A DNA stretch of 64,000 bases, taken from contig JACKBI010000019.1 of NCBI GenBank assembly GCA_020634615.1, forward strand, positions 57,954 through 121,953, given 5' to 3'. Source of the DNA: Anaerolineales bacterium (GTDB lineage: Bacteria; Chloroflexota; Anaerolineae; JAAEKA01). Positions 1 through 8,354 of this stretch are shown here, piece after piece; the first letter of the stretch is position 1; every line of letters starts with the position of its first letter. The notes below the pieces were generated by a model. It was not told the origin of the DNA. It did no database searches and saw only the letters and a list, made by a program, of their open reading frames with translations. The position numbers and the translations under genes were made by a program.

Positions 1-90
1 ATCAGCCCGCAGACGCGCCTGCGCGGCCGCACGCCGCAGGAGGTCGTTGGGCAGATCGTGTCCGAAGTGCCGGTGCCGGTGGAAGCGTAG
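1..90 (+). CDS. MoxR-family AAA+ ATPase, C-terminal end only
   Basis: The first 29 codons in frame 1 are open and end at TAG 88-90, three bases before the next gene. The tail contains 'TPQEVVGQIVSEVPVP', which resembles the last helix of MoxR ATPases, where a '..ILA.VPVP' ending is common. The next two genes (DUF58, then DUF4129 membrane protein) are the classical MoxR neighbours, which supports the call. MoxR ATPases act as chaperones that remodel or insert cofactors into client proteins, often vWA-domain proteins. The catalytic Walker motifs lie outside the window, so the assignment rests on a short tail plus context. Confidence 0.55.
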   Translation: MSPQTRLRGRTPQEVVGQIVSEVPVPVEA

Positions 91-92
91 CA

Positions 93-1475
93 ATGGCCGA
101 CGAGAAAGAGCGGATGCAATCAGCGCCGGTGCAGGCGCCCCTGGTCGTCCCGACCATGATGGGCGGCGGCGTGGCCGCGTCGCAGGCGATCCCCGGCGCA
201 CGCGGCCTGCGCGGCCGGCTGGTCATCGACGCCAGCAAGGAGACCCAGTTCAGCGACGCCTGGATCGCGATCGCCATCATCCTCTTCGTGGCCGGGCTGA
301 TCTTCCGCCAGGGCAGCCTGATCCTGATCGCCGGGCTGCTGGCGCTGGTATCGGTCGTGGCGTGGGCGTGGGACCGGCTGGCGCTGGGCGCGCTGGAATA
401 CCGGCGCGACTTCAGCGAGCGGCGCGCCTTCGTCGGCGAGACGGTCGAACTGGACCTGACGGTCAGCAACCGCAAGCTGCTGCCGGTGAGCTGGCTGCGC
501 ATCGACGACCGCGTGCCGATGGCGCTGCCGCTGGAAGGGATCGAGGTGCTGCCCACCAACGTGCCCACCGTCGGGCTGGTGCGCATGGTCTACGCGCTGC
601 GCTGGTACGAGCGGGTGCATCGCCGCTACCGCATCCAGTGCGACCAGCGCGGCTTCTTCCCCTTCGGCCCGGCCGATCTGGAAGCGGGCGACCTGTTCGG
701 GCTTTTCAGCCGCAAGCGCCGCCTGGATAAGCGCCAGTGGTTCATCGTCTACCCGCGCGTCGAGAGCTTGACTGACCTCGGCCTGCCGCCCAAGGAGCCC
801 TTCGGCCCGGTCAAGGCGCAGCGCCAACTCTTCGACGATCCGATCCGCACCGTGGGCGTGCGCGACCATCACCCCGAGGACGACTTTCGCCGCATCCACT
901 GGAAGGCCACCGCGCGCCGCCAGGCGTTGCAAAGCCGCGTCTACGAGCCATCCACCGCGCAGAACCTGGTCATCATCCTCAACGTGGCGACCATGGCCAA
1001 GCACTGGCAGGGCTACATCCCCGAACGCATGGAGCGGGTGGTCAGCGTGGCCGCCTCGGCTGCGACCCATGCCGTGGAACAACGCTGGCCGGTGGGCATC
1101 CTCACCAACGGCGCGCTGCCCGAGTCGGACCAGGCGGTCAAGGTGCTGCCGGGCCGCAGCCCCGGCCAGTTGACGCACATCATGGAGGCGCTGGCTGCTG
1201 TCAGCCCGGTGGCGACCCGCCAGATCGAGGATCTGCTGCGCGAGGAAAGCCCCAAGCTGCCCTGGGGCAGCACGCTGGTGGTCGTCACCGCCATCGTCAC
1301 CGACCCACTGAAGGCCACGCTGGCCGATCTGCGCGCACGTGGCCGGCGCATCGTGCTGGCGACGCTGGACGAGGTGGATGAAGCGGATCCGCTGCTGGCC
1401 GGGATTCTGGTGCGCAACATCGCCGGCGGGTTGCCGGCCGGCGAAACCGTCACGCTGCCGGGAGGCGGGCCATGA
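93..1475 (+). CDS. DUF58 domain membrane protein
   Basis: A 460-residue protein. A hydrophobic hairpin at about residues 55-97 gives two membrane segments. The DUF58 signature 'DDFRRIHWKATAR' sits near residue 263, followed by 'SRVYEP' and a hydrophobic strand 'NLVIILNVA', the layout of this vWA-related family. The N-terminal 50 residues are a low-complexity cytoplasmic extension. The start ATG lies three bases after the upstream stop, and the stop overlaps the next start (ATGA), so the three genes are translationally coupled. DUF58 proteins pair with MoxR ATPases and often with transglutaminase/DUF4129 membrane proteins. Their exact role is not settled; envelope or surface-protein maturation is the usual suggestion. 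Confidence 0.85.
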   Translation: MADEKERMQSAPVQAPLVVPTMMGGGVAASQAIPGARGLRGRLVIDASKETQFSDAWIAIAIILFVAGLIFRQGSLILIAGLLALVSVVAWAWDRLALGALEYRRDFSERRAFVGETVELDLTVSNRKLLPVSWLRIDDRVPMALPLEGIEVLPTNVPTVGLVRMVYALRWYERVHRRYRIQCDQRGFFPFGPADLEAGDLFGLFSRKRRLDKRQWFIVYPRVESLTDLGLPPKEPFGPVKAQRQLFDDPIRTVGVRDHHPEDDFRRIHWKATARRQALQSRVYEPSTAQNLVIILNVATMAKHWQGYIPERMERVVSVAASAATHAVEQRWPVGILTNGALPESDQAVKVLPGRSPGQLTHIMEALAAVSPVATRQIEDLLREESPKLPWGSTLVVVTAIVTDPLKATLADLRARGRRIVLATLDEVDEADPLLAGILVRNIAGGLPAGETVTLPGGGP

Positions 1476-2941
1476 GCCAACTTGCCGCGGGCGCAGCCCG
1501 GCCGGCCGGCGGCCGCACGCGCTGGCGCTATCACACGCTGCGCATCGCCTTTGCCGGCACGGAGATGAGCTGGTTCACGCCTTTCTTCATCGTCTTCGTC
1601 CCGGCCGCGCGCGCCTGGCCGCCGCTGGCGCTGGGTGGGCTGCTGTTGCTGGTGGAGTTGGGCTTCTACTTCTGGTCGGAGTTCGCCGAGCGGCGCCAAC
1701 TGAGCGGCGGAGTCGAGCGGCTGACGGCGCTGCTGGCGCTGCCGGTGCTGATCCTGCTGGGCTGGCGCCTCTTCCTCTTCCCCGGCCTGCCGGCGGGCGA
1801 TATGCGCTGGATACCGGCCGCGTTCTCCGGCCTGGTCACGTCGGAGGGAGCCGGCTTCTGGGCGATCATGGCGACCGTGCTCTTCCTCTGGTGGCGCGGC
1901 CTGTCGCTCAGCCGGCGTGAGTTCGACTTCGAGTCGGTGTCCTTTTCCTTCCGCGTCGGCCTGCTGTTACTGGTGGTCGGCACGCTGCTGCTGACCGTAA
2001 CGTCGAGCCGTGAGGTGCTGGCCTTCATCTTCCCCTTCTTCTTCTTCAGCCTGATCGCGGTGTCGCTGGCGCGGCTGGAGGAGGTGGGCCGGATCAAGGG
2101 CGAGGTCGGCACGCTGTTCGACCTGACCTGGCTGGGCATCCTGCTGGGAACCATCGTCCTGGTGCTGGGCGCGGGCCTGCTGCTGGTGCTGCTGGCCCGC
2201 CCCGAGAGCATCGACGCGATCCGGGCCGCCTGGGCGCCGGTGGGCGGCTGGCTGCTGGACGTCTTTGCCAAGATAATTACCATCGTGCTGTGGCCGTTCG
2301 AGCCGCTGATGCGCTGGCTGTCCAATATCTTCGCCGAGGGTTTCCGGTTGATGGAGGAGTCGGGCGCATTGCAGACATTCCTGGCTGTCGGCCCCATCGA
2401 GGTCGAGCAGAACGACCCGGAGACCGTGTCGCGTGTCTTTGAAATGATCCTGACCGCCGTGCGCATGCTGTGCGGGCTGGGCGTGCTGGCGGCACTTTTG
2501 GGCGGCGGACTGTGGGCGCTGCAGCGCGAACGTAAGCGACAGCGCGAGGAAGCCGAGGTCCACGAAGACATAGAGGCAGGGCTGGGCGATGCGCTGGCCG
2601 GGCTGCTGCGCGGCGTGCGCGACCGGCTGCGCGGCGCGGCCAATCTGGTGGGCCAGTTCGGCATGGGCAGTGATCTGTTGGCAGCGCTGTCGGTGCGCAA
2701 CATCTACGCCAACACGGCCCGACTGGCCAAGAAGCGCGGCTATCCCCGCCACAAGGCACGCACCGCCTACGAATATCTCCCCGACCTGCAAGCCGCCTTC
2801 CCCGCCGCCCGCGAAGAAGCGCGCCAGATCACCGATGCCTACGTCAGCGTCGCCTACGGCGATCTACCCACCAGCAAGGAAGATCTGGCCAATCTGCGCG
2901 CTGCGTACGAGCGGTTGAAGGACAGTCCACCGCAGAACTGA
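1472..2941 (+). CDS. DUF4129 domain multi-pass membrane protein
   Basis: 489 residues. The N-terminal two thirds contain about seven to nine hydrophobic segments, for example 'LLLLVVGTLLLTVTSS' and 'FIFPFFFFSLIAVSLA'. A C-terminal soluble domain of about 90 residues carries the DUF4129 pattern: 'NIYANTARLAKKRGYPR', then 'TAYEYLPDL', then 'ITDAYVSVAYGD'. In many genomes DUF4129 is the C-terminal domain of a transglutaminase-like membrane protein in MoxR-DUF58 operons. No transglutaminase Cys-His-Asp domain is visible here. The start overlaps the DUF58 stop by 4 bp. It is probably a partner of the MoxR/DUF58 pair at the membrane; its function is unknown. Confidence 0.8.
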   Translation: MSQLAAGAARPAGGRTRWRYHTLRIAFAGTEMSWFTPFFIVFVPAARAWPPLALGGLLLLVELGFYFWSEFAERRQLSGGVERLTALLALPVLILLGWRLFLFPGLPAGDMRWIPAAFSGLVTSEGAGFWAIMATVLFLWWRGLSLSRREFDFESVSFSFRVGLLLLVVGTLLLTVTSSREVLAFIFPFFFFSLIAVSLARLEEVGRIKGEVGTLFDLTWLGILLGTIVLVLGAGLLLVLLARPESIDAIRAAWAPVGGWLLDVFAKIITIVLWPFEPLMRWLSNIFAEGFRLMEESGALQTFLAVGPIEVEQNDPETVSRVFEMILTAVRMLCGLGVLAALLGGGLWALQRERKRQREEAEVHEDIEAGLGDALAGLLRGVRDRLRGAANLVGQFGMGSDLLAALSVRNIYANTARLAKKRGYPRHKARTAYEYLPDLQAAFPAAREEARQITDAYVSVAYGDLPTSKEDLANLRAAYERLKDSPPQN

Positions 2942-3006
2942 CTGCCCTGTTGGTCGCTAAAGGAGGCTTCAATGCGAGCATCGGCCCCGTCGGCGAGCCA
3001 GAGGCG

Positions 3007-4368
3007 TCATTCCTTCGTCAGCAGCGGCAGATAGGTCCGCCGACGCACCTGGGGCTTCTCCATGCACTGCCACGTTGCCCCGCCGTCGTCGGAGCGATAC
3101 ATGTAAGCATCAATGGTACCCGCCACGTAAGCCCGCATGAACAAGCTGTACGGCCGGACAGGCGTTGGCGATCCCGGCGCACCAACCCGCGGCAGGAAGA
3201 CCTGGTGGAGCAGGGTGCTGCTGTTCACCGCTGCCATCGCATCGCTTACCGGCTCGCTGGCGCCGGCCACCTCTATCGTTGATGCCTCTGCCTGTGCGGC
3301 TACCTCCAGGCTGAACACCGTCCCCGACACTGTCAACCGCCGCCAGCTCTGCCCATCATCGTAGCTGGCATACAGCCCCGCTCTTGTAGCAGCGACATAG
3401 ATGGTGGGGTCGTCCGGATAACCGGGCGCAAAGCGTGGATAATATCTTCCCAGCTCCGTCAGTGACGAGTCGCACACAGCGGTCGTGCCGCGCGGGAAGA
3501 TGGCCTGCCAGGTCAAACCGCCGTCCTTGCTCTGAAACAATGAGTTTTGGTAGAGCCCCATGAGCAGGGCGCCGTTGCGCGTGTAGCCGGGTGATACGAC
3601 GAAGTCGCTGTACAAAAACATATCGTCGCACATGCCTTGCCCGGCTGCCTGCCACGTCGCGCCACCGTCGCGTGACAGAATGAAGGCAGTGCCCAACGTG
3701 GGACTGTTGCTCATCAACGTGGCCCACAAGGTCTGGTCGTTATCGTAGTCCGGCGACACTGCCACTTTCCAGACGTGGGTTTCCTCCCAAACCATCTGCC
3801 AGGTCATGCCGCCGTCATCAGAGCGAGCGACACCAAAGGGCAACGGGCTCCAGCCGTACATCCACCAGCGCGGCTGAAACAGGATCGGCGTTTGTCCCGC
3901 TGCTCGCAGACTGTACGAAATGCAATCATCATCAAATGAACTGCAACTTGCAACTCGCTCTTCCCATCCATCCCCTGTTTGCTCGCTGCGATACAGGTGA
4001 TACTGGCGATGGAAGATGTCGTTTACGCCGAGATAGAGGGTTAGCCCCCTATCGGCGCTGTGCGGAGTCATCTGGAACTGCTCTATTTTGGCAGGGTACA
4101 GCGGACTGGACGTGAATTTGAAGACCTGCAACCATGTTTCGCCGTTGTCCTGGCTGCGCCACAACGAATTCTCGGACTGATTGATCCAGAATATCGTATC
4201 ATCCTCATTGTATTGAGGCGACGGGAATACCAAGTCCAGGCCCAACTCTTGTTGGCACGCTGGCAAGGGCGTCTGTGCCTGGGCAGTTTGGCTGTTCCCC
4301 AGAACCAGGAACACCAGCAACAGGAATGCTGAAGTTATGGTCGTCCTGAAGAGGGTTGCTCGTCTCAT
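3007..4368 (-). CDS. Secreted Asp-box (BNR) beta-propeller protein
   Basis: 453 residues from ATG 4368; an AGGGG precedes this ATG. 'MRRATLFRTTITSAFLLLVFLVLGNS..AQA' is a good Sec signal peptide, which is why the longer in-frame start at 4422 is not used. About six Asp-box motifs (S-x-D-x-G-x-T-W: SQDNGETW, SDDGGMTW, SRDGGATW, SKDGGLTW, SYDDGQSW, SDDGGATW) show a sialidase/Vps10-like propeller. Sialidase catalytic residues are not evident, so binding or an unknown hydrolase activity is possible. The tail ends 'RRRTYLPLLTKE', with a second similar 'HQVFLPRVG' internally, matching the Y-x-P-L motif in other exported proteins of this window. It starts 11 bp after the stop of the glycoside hydrolase upstream and is probably co-transcribed with it. 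Confidence 0.75.
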   Translation of the reverse strand: MRRATLFRTTITSAFLLLVFLVLGNSQTAQAQTPLPACQQELGLDLVFPSPQYNEDDTIFWINQSENSLWRSQDNGETWLQVFKFTSSPLYPAKIEQFQMTPHSADRGLTLYLGVNDIFHRQYHLYRSEQTGDGWEERVASCSSFDDDCISYSLRAAGQTPILFQPRWWMYGWSPLPFGVARSDDGGMTWQMVWEETHVWKVAVSPDYDNDQTLWATLMSNSPTLGTAFILSRDGGATWQAAGQGMCDDMFLYSDFVVSPGYTRNGALLMGLYQNSLFQSKDGGLTWQAIFPRGTTAVCDSSLTELGRYYPRFAPGYPDDPTIYVAATRAGLYASYDDGQSWRRLTVSGTVFSLEVAAQAEASTIEVAGASEPVSDAMAAVNSSTLLHQVFLPRVGAPGSPTPVRPYSLFMRAYVAGTIDAYMYRSDDGGATWQCMEKPQVRRRTYLPLLTKE

Positions 4369-4379
4369 AATGCATACCC

Positions 4380-5855
4380 CTAGGGGGCCGACGTTGCCGT
4401 CGCGGGAACAACCCCTGCCCATGTAGTTCCGGCTGGTGTTGTAAGGGCATAGGTTCCAGAGGAAGTCACGTAGAACAGATTGGTCCCCTCAGGTGTATAG
4501 GCAGATTGGTCAATGGTGACATACCACGCCACAGCCTGGTAGCCTGATGGACCAGTTTGGAACCAGTTAACCATAGGCATCATCACATAATTGACGATTT
4601 GATCAGCTGTCGGCGTTCCCGGTGTGGCAGTCGGCCCGTTATAATTTAGATAACCGTATTCGGTGATCCAAAGTGGCGCTCCAGACGCAAGTACCGAATC
4701 GGTGCGAGCCAACTCGGCTGCATGGGCTGCGGTAAACCCCTCTAAATCACCCTGTAGACATCCCCAAATTTCTGAAACGTCATAATTATAGTTGCAGTTA
4801 GTGCTCCTGGTCCAGGGATAGACGTGGATCGCCACACCGTCGATCTTCACGCCGGAATGCTGTGTGCGAAGTTGTTCTTTAAAATCCTCCCACCAGTCTG
4901 TGTTGTGATCAAAGAAGTTGCCGCAACAAAAAAGCCTGGCGCTGGGATCCGCGGTCTTGATGATATCGCTGACCTCGGCGAAACGATCAGCCGCTAATTC
5001 CGCCATTTTTGCTTGCAAGGTCGCTTGAACCGTTGGATTGGGCGTTGGAGTGCCGCTGTTTCCTCCCCATGCGCACGGATACTGCGGGTTCTGCTGGCGC
5101 ACGATCTTACACAGCCACTCAGCGCATTGGCCATAGGAATACACTCCCGAGTTTAACGTGGCCGGATGATCCGGTTCGTTGAAGACCAGCCAAACGCGGC
5201 CAGGATAGGCTGCTGCCAGCTCTTGTAGTTTGGCTGTGTCGATATGGTTGGCGCCGACGCCGTCGCTGGGCTTCCCAGCACACCACACCATGGGCACAAA
5301 TGACCTTGTCTCCAGAGGAGAAGGCGTGACTTTGTAGCTCCAGTTGTAATACCAGTTGAGATTCAGGGGCGACACGTCTGGTCCTGGTGTAGGGATCAAC
5401 GGCGGCGTCGCGTTGGGAACGTGCTTGCCCACTCCCTTGCCCCAGCTTGTCCAATGCGTATGTACCAGCGGCAGGTAGAGATGAAGCGACGAGTCCACAT
5501 TCTTGACCTGGCTATTCGGAATGTGAGTGACTACAGATGCTGCGGTAGCATCCGCACCTGCATCGGACCGGCCCGAGAAACCAGGGCGGTGGATAAGTAC
5601 CCAGGCTTCTGTCGCGTCAGTTATCCATATCAAAGATTGAGGTGTCTGGGTTGGCCGGCGGGTCGCGATGGGTATTCCGGTCACAGTGGGCGGCTGAAGT
5701 GGGGAGATGACCGTCAGCGACGGCGTCGAACGGACGGTCTGTCCCACCTGCATGGCCACGGCGTCAGGAATGCGAAGGTCAGGAGCAGCGAGAAGGCGGC
5801 GATGAGGAGCAGGATGGCTGCCCCCCCCCCGACGGTTGTTGCGATGGTCGTTCAT
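4380..5855 (-). CDS. Asl1-like glycoside hydrolase, exported, N-terminus probably frameshifted
   Basis: 491 codons from ATG 5855, which has a strong SD (GGAGGAAGCTC-ATG). The catalytic domain (about residues 140-490) has 'LNWYYNWSY', 'FVPMVWCAG', 'VWLVFNEPDHP' (likely acid/base Glu), 'VAIHVYPW' and 'LWITEYGYLNYNG' (likely nucleophile Glu). These are landmarks of Asl1-like/GH128-type TIM-barrel glucan hydrolases. A Thr/Pro linker and 'SSLHLYLPLVHTHW' precede the domain. Just after the start a run of ten G (5821-5830) interrupts the reading. One base out of frame, codons 11-30 would read 'AAILLLIAAFSLLLTFAFL', a clear signal/membrane segment that is lost in the annotated frame. A second shift near 5745-5765 would be needed to return. 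This is either an assembly error or slippage. The substrate is unknown. Confidence 0.65.
   Translation of the reverse strand: MNDHRNNRRGGGSHPAPHRRLLAAPDLRIPDAVAMQVGQTVRSTPSLTVISPLQPPTVTGIPIATRRPTQTPQSLIWITDATEAWVLIHRPGFSGRSDAGADATAASVVTHIPNSQVKNVDSSLHLYLPLVHTHWTSWGKGVGKHVPNATPPLIPTPGPDVSPLNLNWYYNWSYKVTPSPLETRSFVPMVWCAGKPSDGVGANHIDTAKLQELAAAYPGRVWLVFNEPDHPATLNSGVYSYGQCAEWLCKIVRQQNPQYPCAWGGNSGTPTPNPTVQATLQAKMAELAADRFAEVSDIIKTADPSARLFCCGNFFDHNTDWWEDFKEQLRTQHSGVKIDGVAIHVYPWTRSTNCNYNYDVSEIWGCLQGDLEGFTAAHAAELARTDSVLASGAPLWITEYGYLNYNGPTATPGTPTADQIVNYVMMPMVNWFQTGPSGYQAVAWYVTIDQSAYTPEGTNLFYVTSSGTYALTTPAGTTWAGVVPATATSAP
5821..5830. repeat. Homopolymer run of ten C (G on the coding strand)
   Basis: Ten consecutive C on the plus strand lie inside the start region of the glycoside hydrolase gene. 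The hydrophobic export segment is in frame with the RBS-supported start only if the tract has nine (or twelve) bases. This is either a sequencing/assembly length error or a slippage-prone tract. Confidence 0.9.
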
Positions 5856-5971
5856 GAGCTTCCTCCATGTGATAGCCAGCATTGATGCAGGCGATTTCAT
5901 CATCAACGAACTGACCCGATGATAGCACCTGTGCTTGTTGGTGTCAATGGGAAGTTTGGGCCAGTTCGCTG

Positions 5972-5977
5972 TATAAT
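5972..5977 (+). promoter_or_regulatory. -10 box TATAAT giving a nearly leaderless transcript
   Basis: A perfect TATAAT ends six bases before the ATG at 5984. No convincing -35 box is present, and no Shine-Dalgarno sequence fits between box and start. A start of transcription about seven bases downstream would coincide with the ATG, the geometry of leaderless mRNAs. Confidence 0.5.
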
Positions 5978-5983
5978 GCGGGC

Positions 5984-7348
5984 ATGAGCGCATACACGAA
6001 TCTCCTGCGCACGGTCGCACTGCCGGCCGGATCGATGCTGGCCGGCTACCGGGACGTGATGCCGTATCTGCGCGGGTTGGAGGAGTCGCAGTGGTGGTCG
6101 CCGGCCGAGATCCGCGCCCTGCAGGACCGCAAGCTGCGCCGCCTGGTCAGCCATGTCTACCGCAATGTCCCGTTCTACCGCCGCTGGATGGACGAGCACA
6201 GCGTGCGCCCCAAGGACATCCGCTCGTTGGACGATCTGCACTTATTACCCATCGTGGACAAACACGTCCTGGTAGCCAACTACCCGGATGACATGCGCGA
6301 CCACTCGATCCCGCAGGACGAGCTCATCCAGGCCGCCTCCAGCGGCTCCACCGGCGAGCGGTTGCACTACTGGACCACCAAAGCGCAGAAAGCTAAGAAG
6401 TGGGCCGGGCTGTTCCGCTGGTGGGAGCTGACCGGCTGGCAGTTCGGCCAGCCCTATGCCACCTTCCAGCTTGCGCCCAACCAGGGGCTGCGCGGCGTGC
6501 CGCTGCTGGGCAACCTGGAGTGGCTGATGCTGCGCCACCGCTGGCTCTCCGCCGCGCAGATGACCGATGATGTGCTGGCCGGCTACGTCGAACGGCTGCG
6601 CGCCGACCAGCCGGTGTTGTTCCGTTCCTACACCTCCACGGTCTACTATCTGGCCGAGGCCATGTTGCGCGCCGGCCTCCAAGTGGCGATTCCGGCGATC
6701 CTGACCACCGGCGAGACCCTCAGCGACTACCAGCGCGAGACCATCGAGCGTGCCTTCGAGCCCGGACGTGTCTTCAACGAGTACGGCGGTGACGGGATGC
6801 AGATCGCCTGCGAGTGCGAGCGCCACGACGGTCTGCACATCAACGCCGAGACGCACATCGTCGAGATCGTGCGCGACGGGGAGCCGGTGCCCGACGGCGA
6901 GCTGGGCGAAATCGTTCTGACCAATCTGGAAGCCACCGCGACTCCTTTCATCCGCTACAACATCCACGATGTCGGCGCGCTGAACCGGACGCCCTGCGCC
7001 TGCGGCCGCGGGCTGCCCCGCCTTAGCCGGCTGGAAGGCAGGCTCACCGACCTTTTCGTGACGGCCGACGGCCATTGGCTAACCGTCCACCAGTTCACCG
7101 CCTTCTTTGCCCGCCAGGTTCCATCGGTGCAGGCGTTCCAGGTCATCCAGCGCACCGCGGACGACGTGCTGATCAAGCTGGTGGTGGACAACAGCTTCAA
7201 TGACGCCGACCGCCAGCGCATCGTGGACACCTTCCGCGGCTACCTCGGTCCCGATAACACCTTCACCCTGGAACTGGTGGATGAGATTCCGACCACGCCC
7301 AGCGGCAAGCGGCGCTTCTTCATCTCCGAAGTGATCGGTAACGCCTGA
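5984..7348 (+). CDS. CapK/PaaK-like adenylate-forming ligase
   Basis: 454 residues. The N-terminus matches the phenylacetate-CoA ligase/CapK/coenzyme F390 synthetase group: 'LRRLVSHVYRNVPFYRRWM', then 'LPIVDKHVL', then the Ser/Gly-rich ATP loop 'AASSGSTGERLHYWTT'. Further landmarks are 'NEYGGDGMQIACECE', 'ATPFIRYNIHDVGAL', a 'CACGRGLPRLSRLEGR' turn and a C-terminal 'TTPSGKRRFF' with the conserved lysine. The enzyme should activate a carboxylate with ATP and perhaps transfer it to CoA or another acceptor. The substrate cannot be read from the sequence; CapK homologues often sit in polysaccharide loci. It ends five bases before hypA, so it heads, or is read into, the hyp operon. Why an acyl-activating enzyme leads hydrogenase maturation genes is unclear. 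Confidence 0.8.
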   Translation: MSAYTNLLRTVALPAGSMLAGYRDVMPYLRGLEESQWWSPAEIRALQDRKLRRLVSHVYRNVPFYRRWMDEHSVRPKDIRSLDDLHLLPIVDKHVLVANYPDDMRDHSIPQDELIQAASSGSTGERLHYWTTKAQKAKKWAGLFRWWELTGWQFGQPYATFQLAPNQGLRGVPLLGNLEWLMLRHRWLSAAQMTDDVLAGYVERLRADQPVLFRSYTSTVYYLAEAMLRAGLQVAIPAILTTGETLSDYQRETIERAFEPGRVFNEYGGDGMQIACECERHDGLHINAETHIVEIVRDGEPVPDGELGEIVLTNLEATATPFIRYNIHDVGALNRTPCACGRGLPRLSRLEGRLTDLFVTADGHWLTVHQFTAFFARQVPSVQAFQVIQRTADDVLIKLVVDNSFNDADRQRIVDTFRGYLGPDNTFTLELVDEIPTTPSGKRRFFISEVIGNA

Positions 7349-7353
7349 CCGCG

Positions 7354-7713
7354 ATGCACGAGCTGCCGATCACTCAGGGCATCCTTGACACCGCGGTAGC
7401 TGCTGCGCAGCAGGCCGACGCCCGCCGCATCCTGGCCATCGATCTGGTCATCGGCGGGTTGAGCGGCGTGGTGGACGACTCGGTCCAGTTCTATTTCGAC
7501 ATCCTCAGCCAGAATACGCTGGCCGAAGGCGCGACCCTACGCTTCCGACGCGTGCCGGCCAGCGCTGCCTGCCTCGACTGTGGGTTCACGTTCGAGACGA
7601 CACCGCCCCTCTCACCGGCCTGCCCGGCCTGCCAAAGCGCGCTGGTGCGGGTCGAGGGCGGGCGCGAGTTCTTCGTGGAAAGCATTGAGATCGATGACGA
7701 CGATAGCAGTTGA
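7354..7713 (+). CDS. hypA: Hydrogenase nickel incorporation protein HypA
   Basis: 119 residues. The protein begins MHELPITQ, keeping the N-terminal Met-His-Glu nickel site. The zinc site is two CxxC pairs, 'CLDCGFTFE' and 'CPACQSALV'. HypA delivers Ni(II) with HypB to the large subunit of [NiFe]-hydrogenase, and in some species to urease. Size and layout are normal. The gene overlaps hypB by 20 bp and starts five bases after the CapK/PaaK-like gene. An acidic tail (IDDDDS) closes the protein. Confidence 0.95.
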   Translation: MHELPITQGILDTAVAAAQQADARRILAIDLVIGGLSGVVDDSVQFYFDILSQNTLAEGATLRFRRVPASAACLDCGFTFETTPPLSPACPACQSALVRVEGGREFFVESIEIDDDDSS

Positions 7714-8347
7714 ACAACGCATCCTGAACGCCAACGACCAGATCGCGGCCGAGAATCGCGCCGCGCTGGACGCCGCCGGCACGCTGGCGATCAACGTCAT
7801 GGCGTCGCCCGGCGCGGGGAAGACCAGCCTGATCCTGGCGACCGCCGCGCGTCTGCCCGCCGACGTGCGCCCGGCGGTCATCGAGGGCGACCTGGCGTCG
7901 CGCATCGACGCCGACACGATGACCGCGGCCGGCATCGACGTGGTGCAGATCAACACCGGCGGGAGCTGTCACCTGGATGCGCCGATGGTGCGCACGGCGC
8001 TGCCGGAGTTGCTGGCCGGCCGGCCCGACCTGCTCTTCATCGAAAACGTCGGCAATCTGATCTGCACGGCCGAGTTCGCGCTGGGGTCACACCTCAACGT
8101 GGTGGTTGCCAGTTCGCCCGAAGGTCACGACAAACCGTACAAATACCCGGGGATGTTCGCCGCGGCCGACGCGGTGGTGCTGAACAAGGCCGACGTGATG
8201 GCGGTGTTCGACTTCGACGTAGACTTCTTCCAGCGCGGGCTGGCGATGGTCAACGCGCACGCGCCGCTGTTTGTGGTTTCCTGTCGCACCGGGGACGGAC
8301 TGGATGCGTGGGTGGCGTGGCTGCTGGCCCAGCGCGCTCAGTCGTGA
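7694..8347 (+). CDS. hypB: Hydrogenase maturation GTPase HypB
   Basis: 217 residues from ATG 7694 inside the end of hypA; the in-frame upstream extension from 7580 is the shadow of hypA. SIMIBI-class GTPase features: P-loop 'ASPGAGKTSL' (about residues 37-46), 'VIEGDLASRIDADT', 'NTGGSCHLDAPMV' with the conserved Cys-His metal site at the G domain, 'IENVGNLICTAEFALG', and 'VLNKADV' for guanine recognition. The N-terminal CxxCGC or histidine-rich metal store of some HypB proteins is absent. It works with HypA in nickel insertion, using GTP to gate metal transfer. Confidence 0.95.
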   Translation: MTTIAVEQRILNANDQIAAENRAALDAAGTLAINVMASPGAGKTSLILATAARLPADVRPAVIEGDLASRIDADTMTAAGIDVVQINTGGSCHLDAPMVRTALPELLAGRPDLLFIENVGNLICTAEFALGSHLNVVVASSPEGHDKPYKYPGMFAAADAVVLNKADVMAVFDFDVDFFQRGLAMVNAHAPLFVVSCRTGDGLDAWVAWLLAQRAQS

Positions 8348-8354
8348 AACGCTG

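Noticed and set aside
7580..7693. Longer N-terminus of HypB
   Set aside because: It is the hypA coding region in another frame; the ATG at 7694 gives the normal HypB N-terminus.
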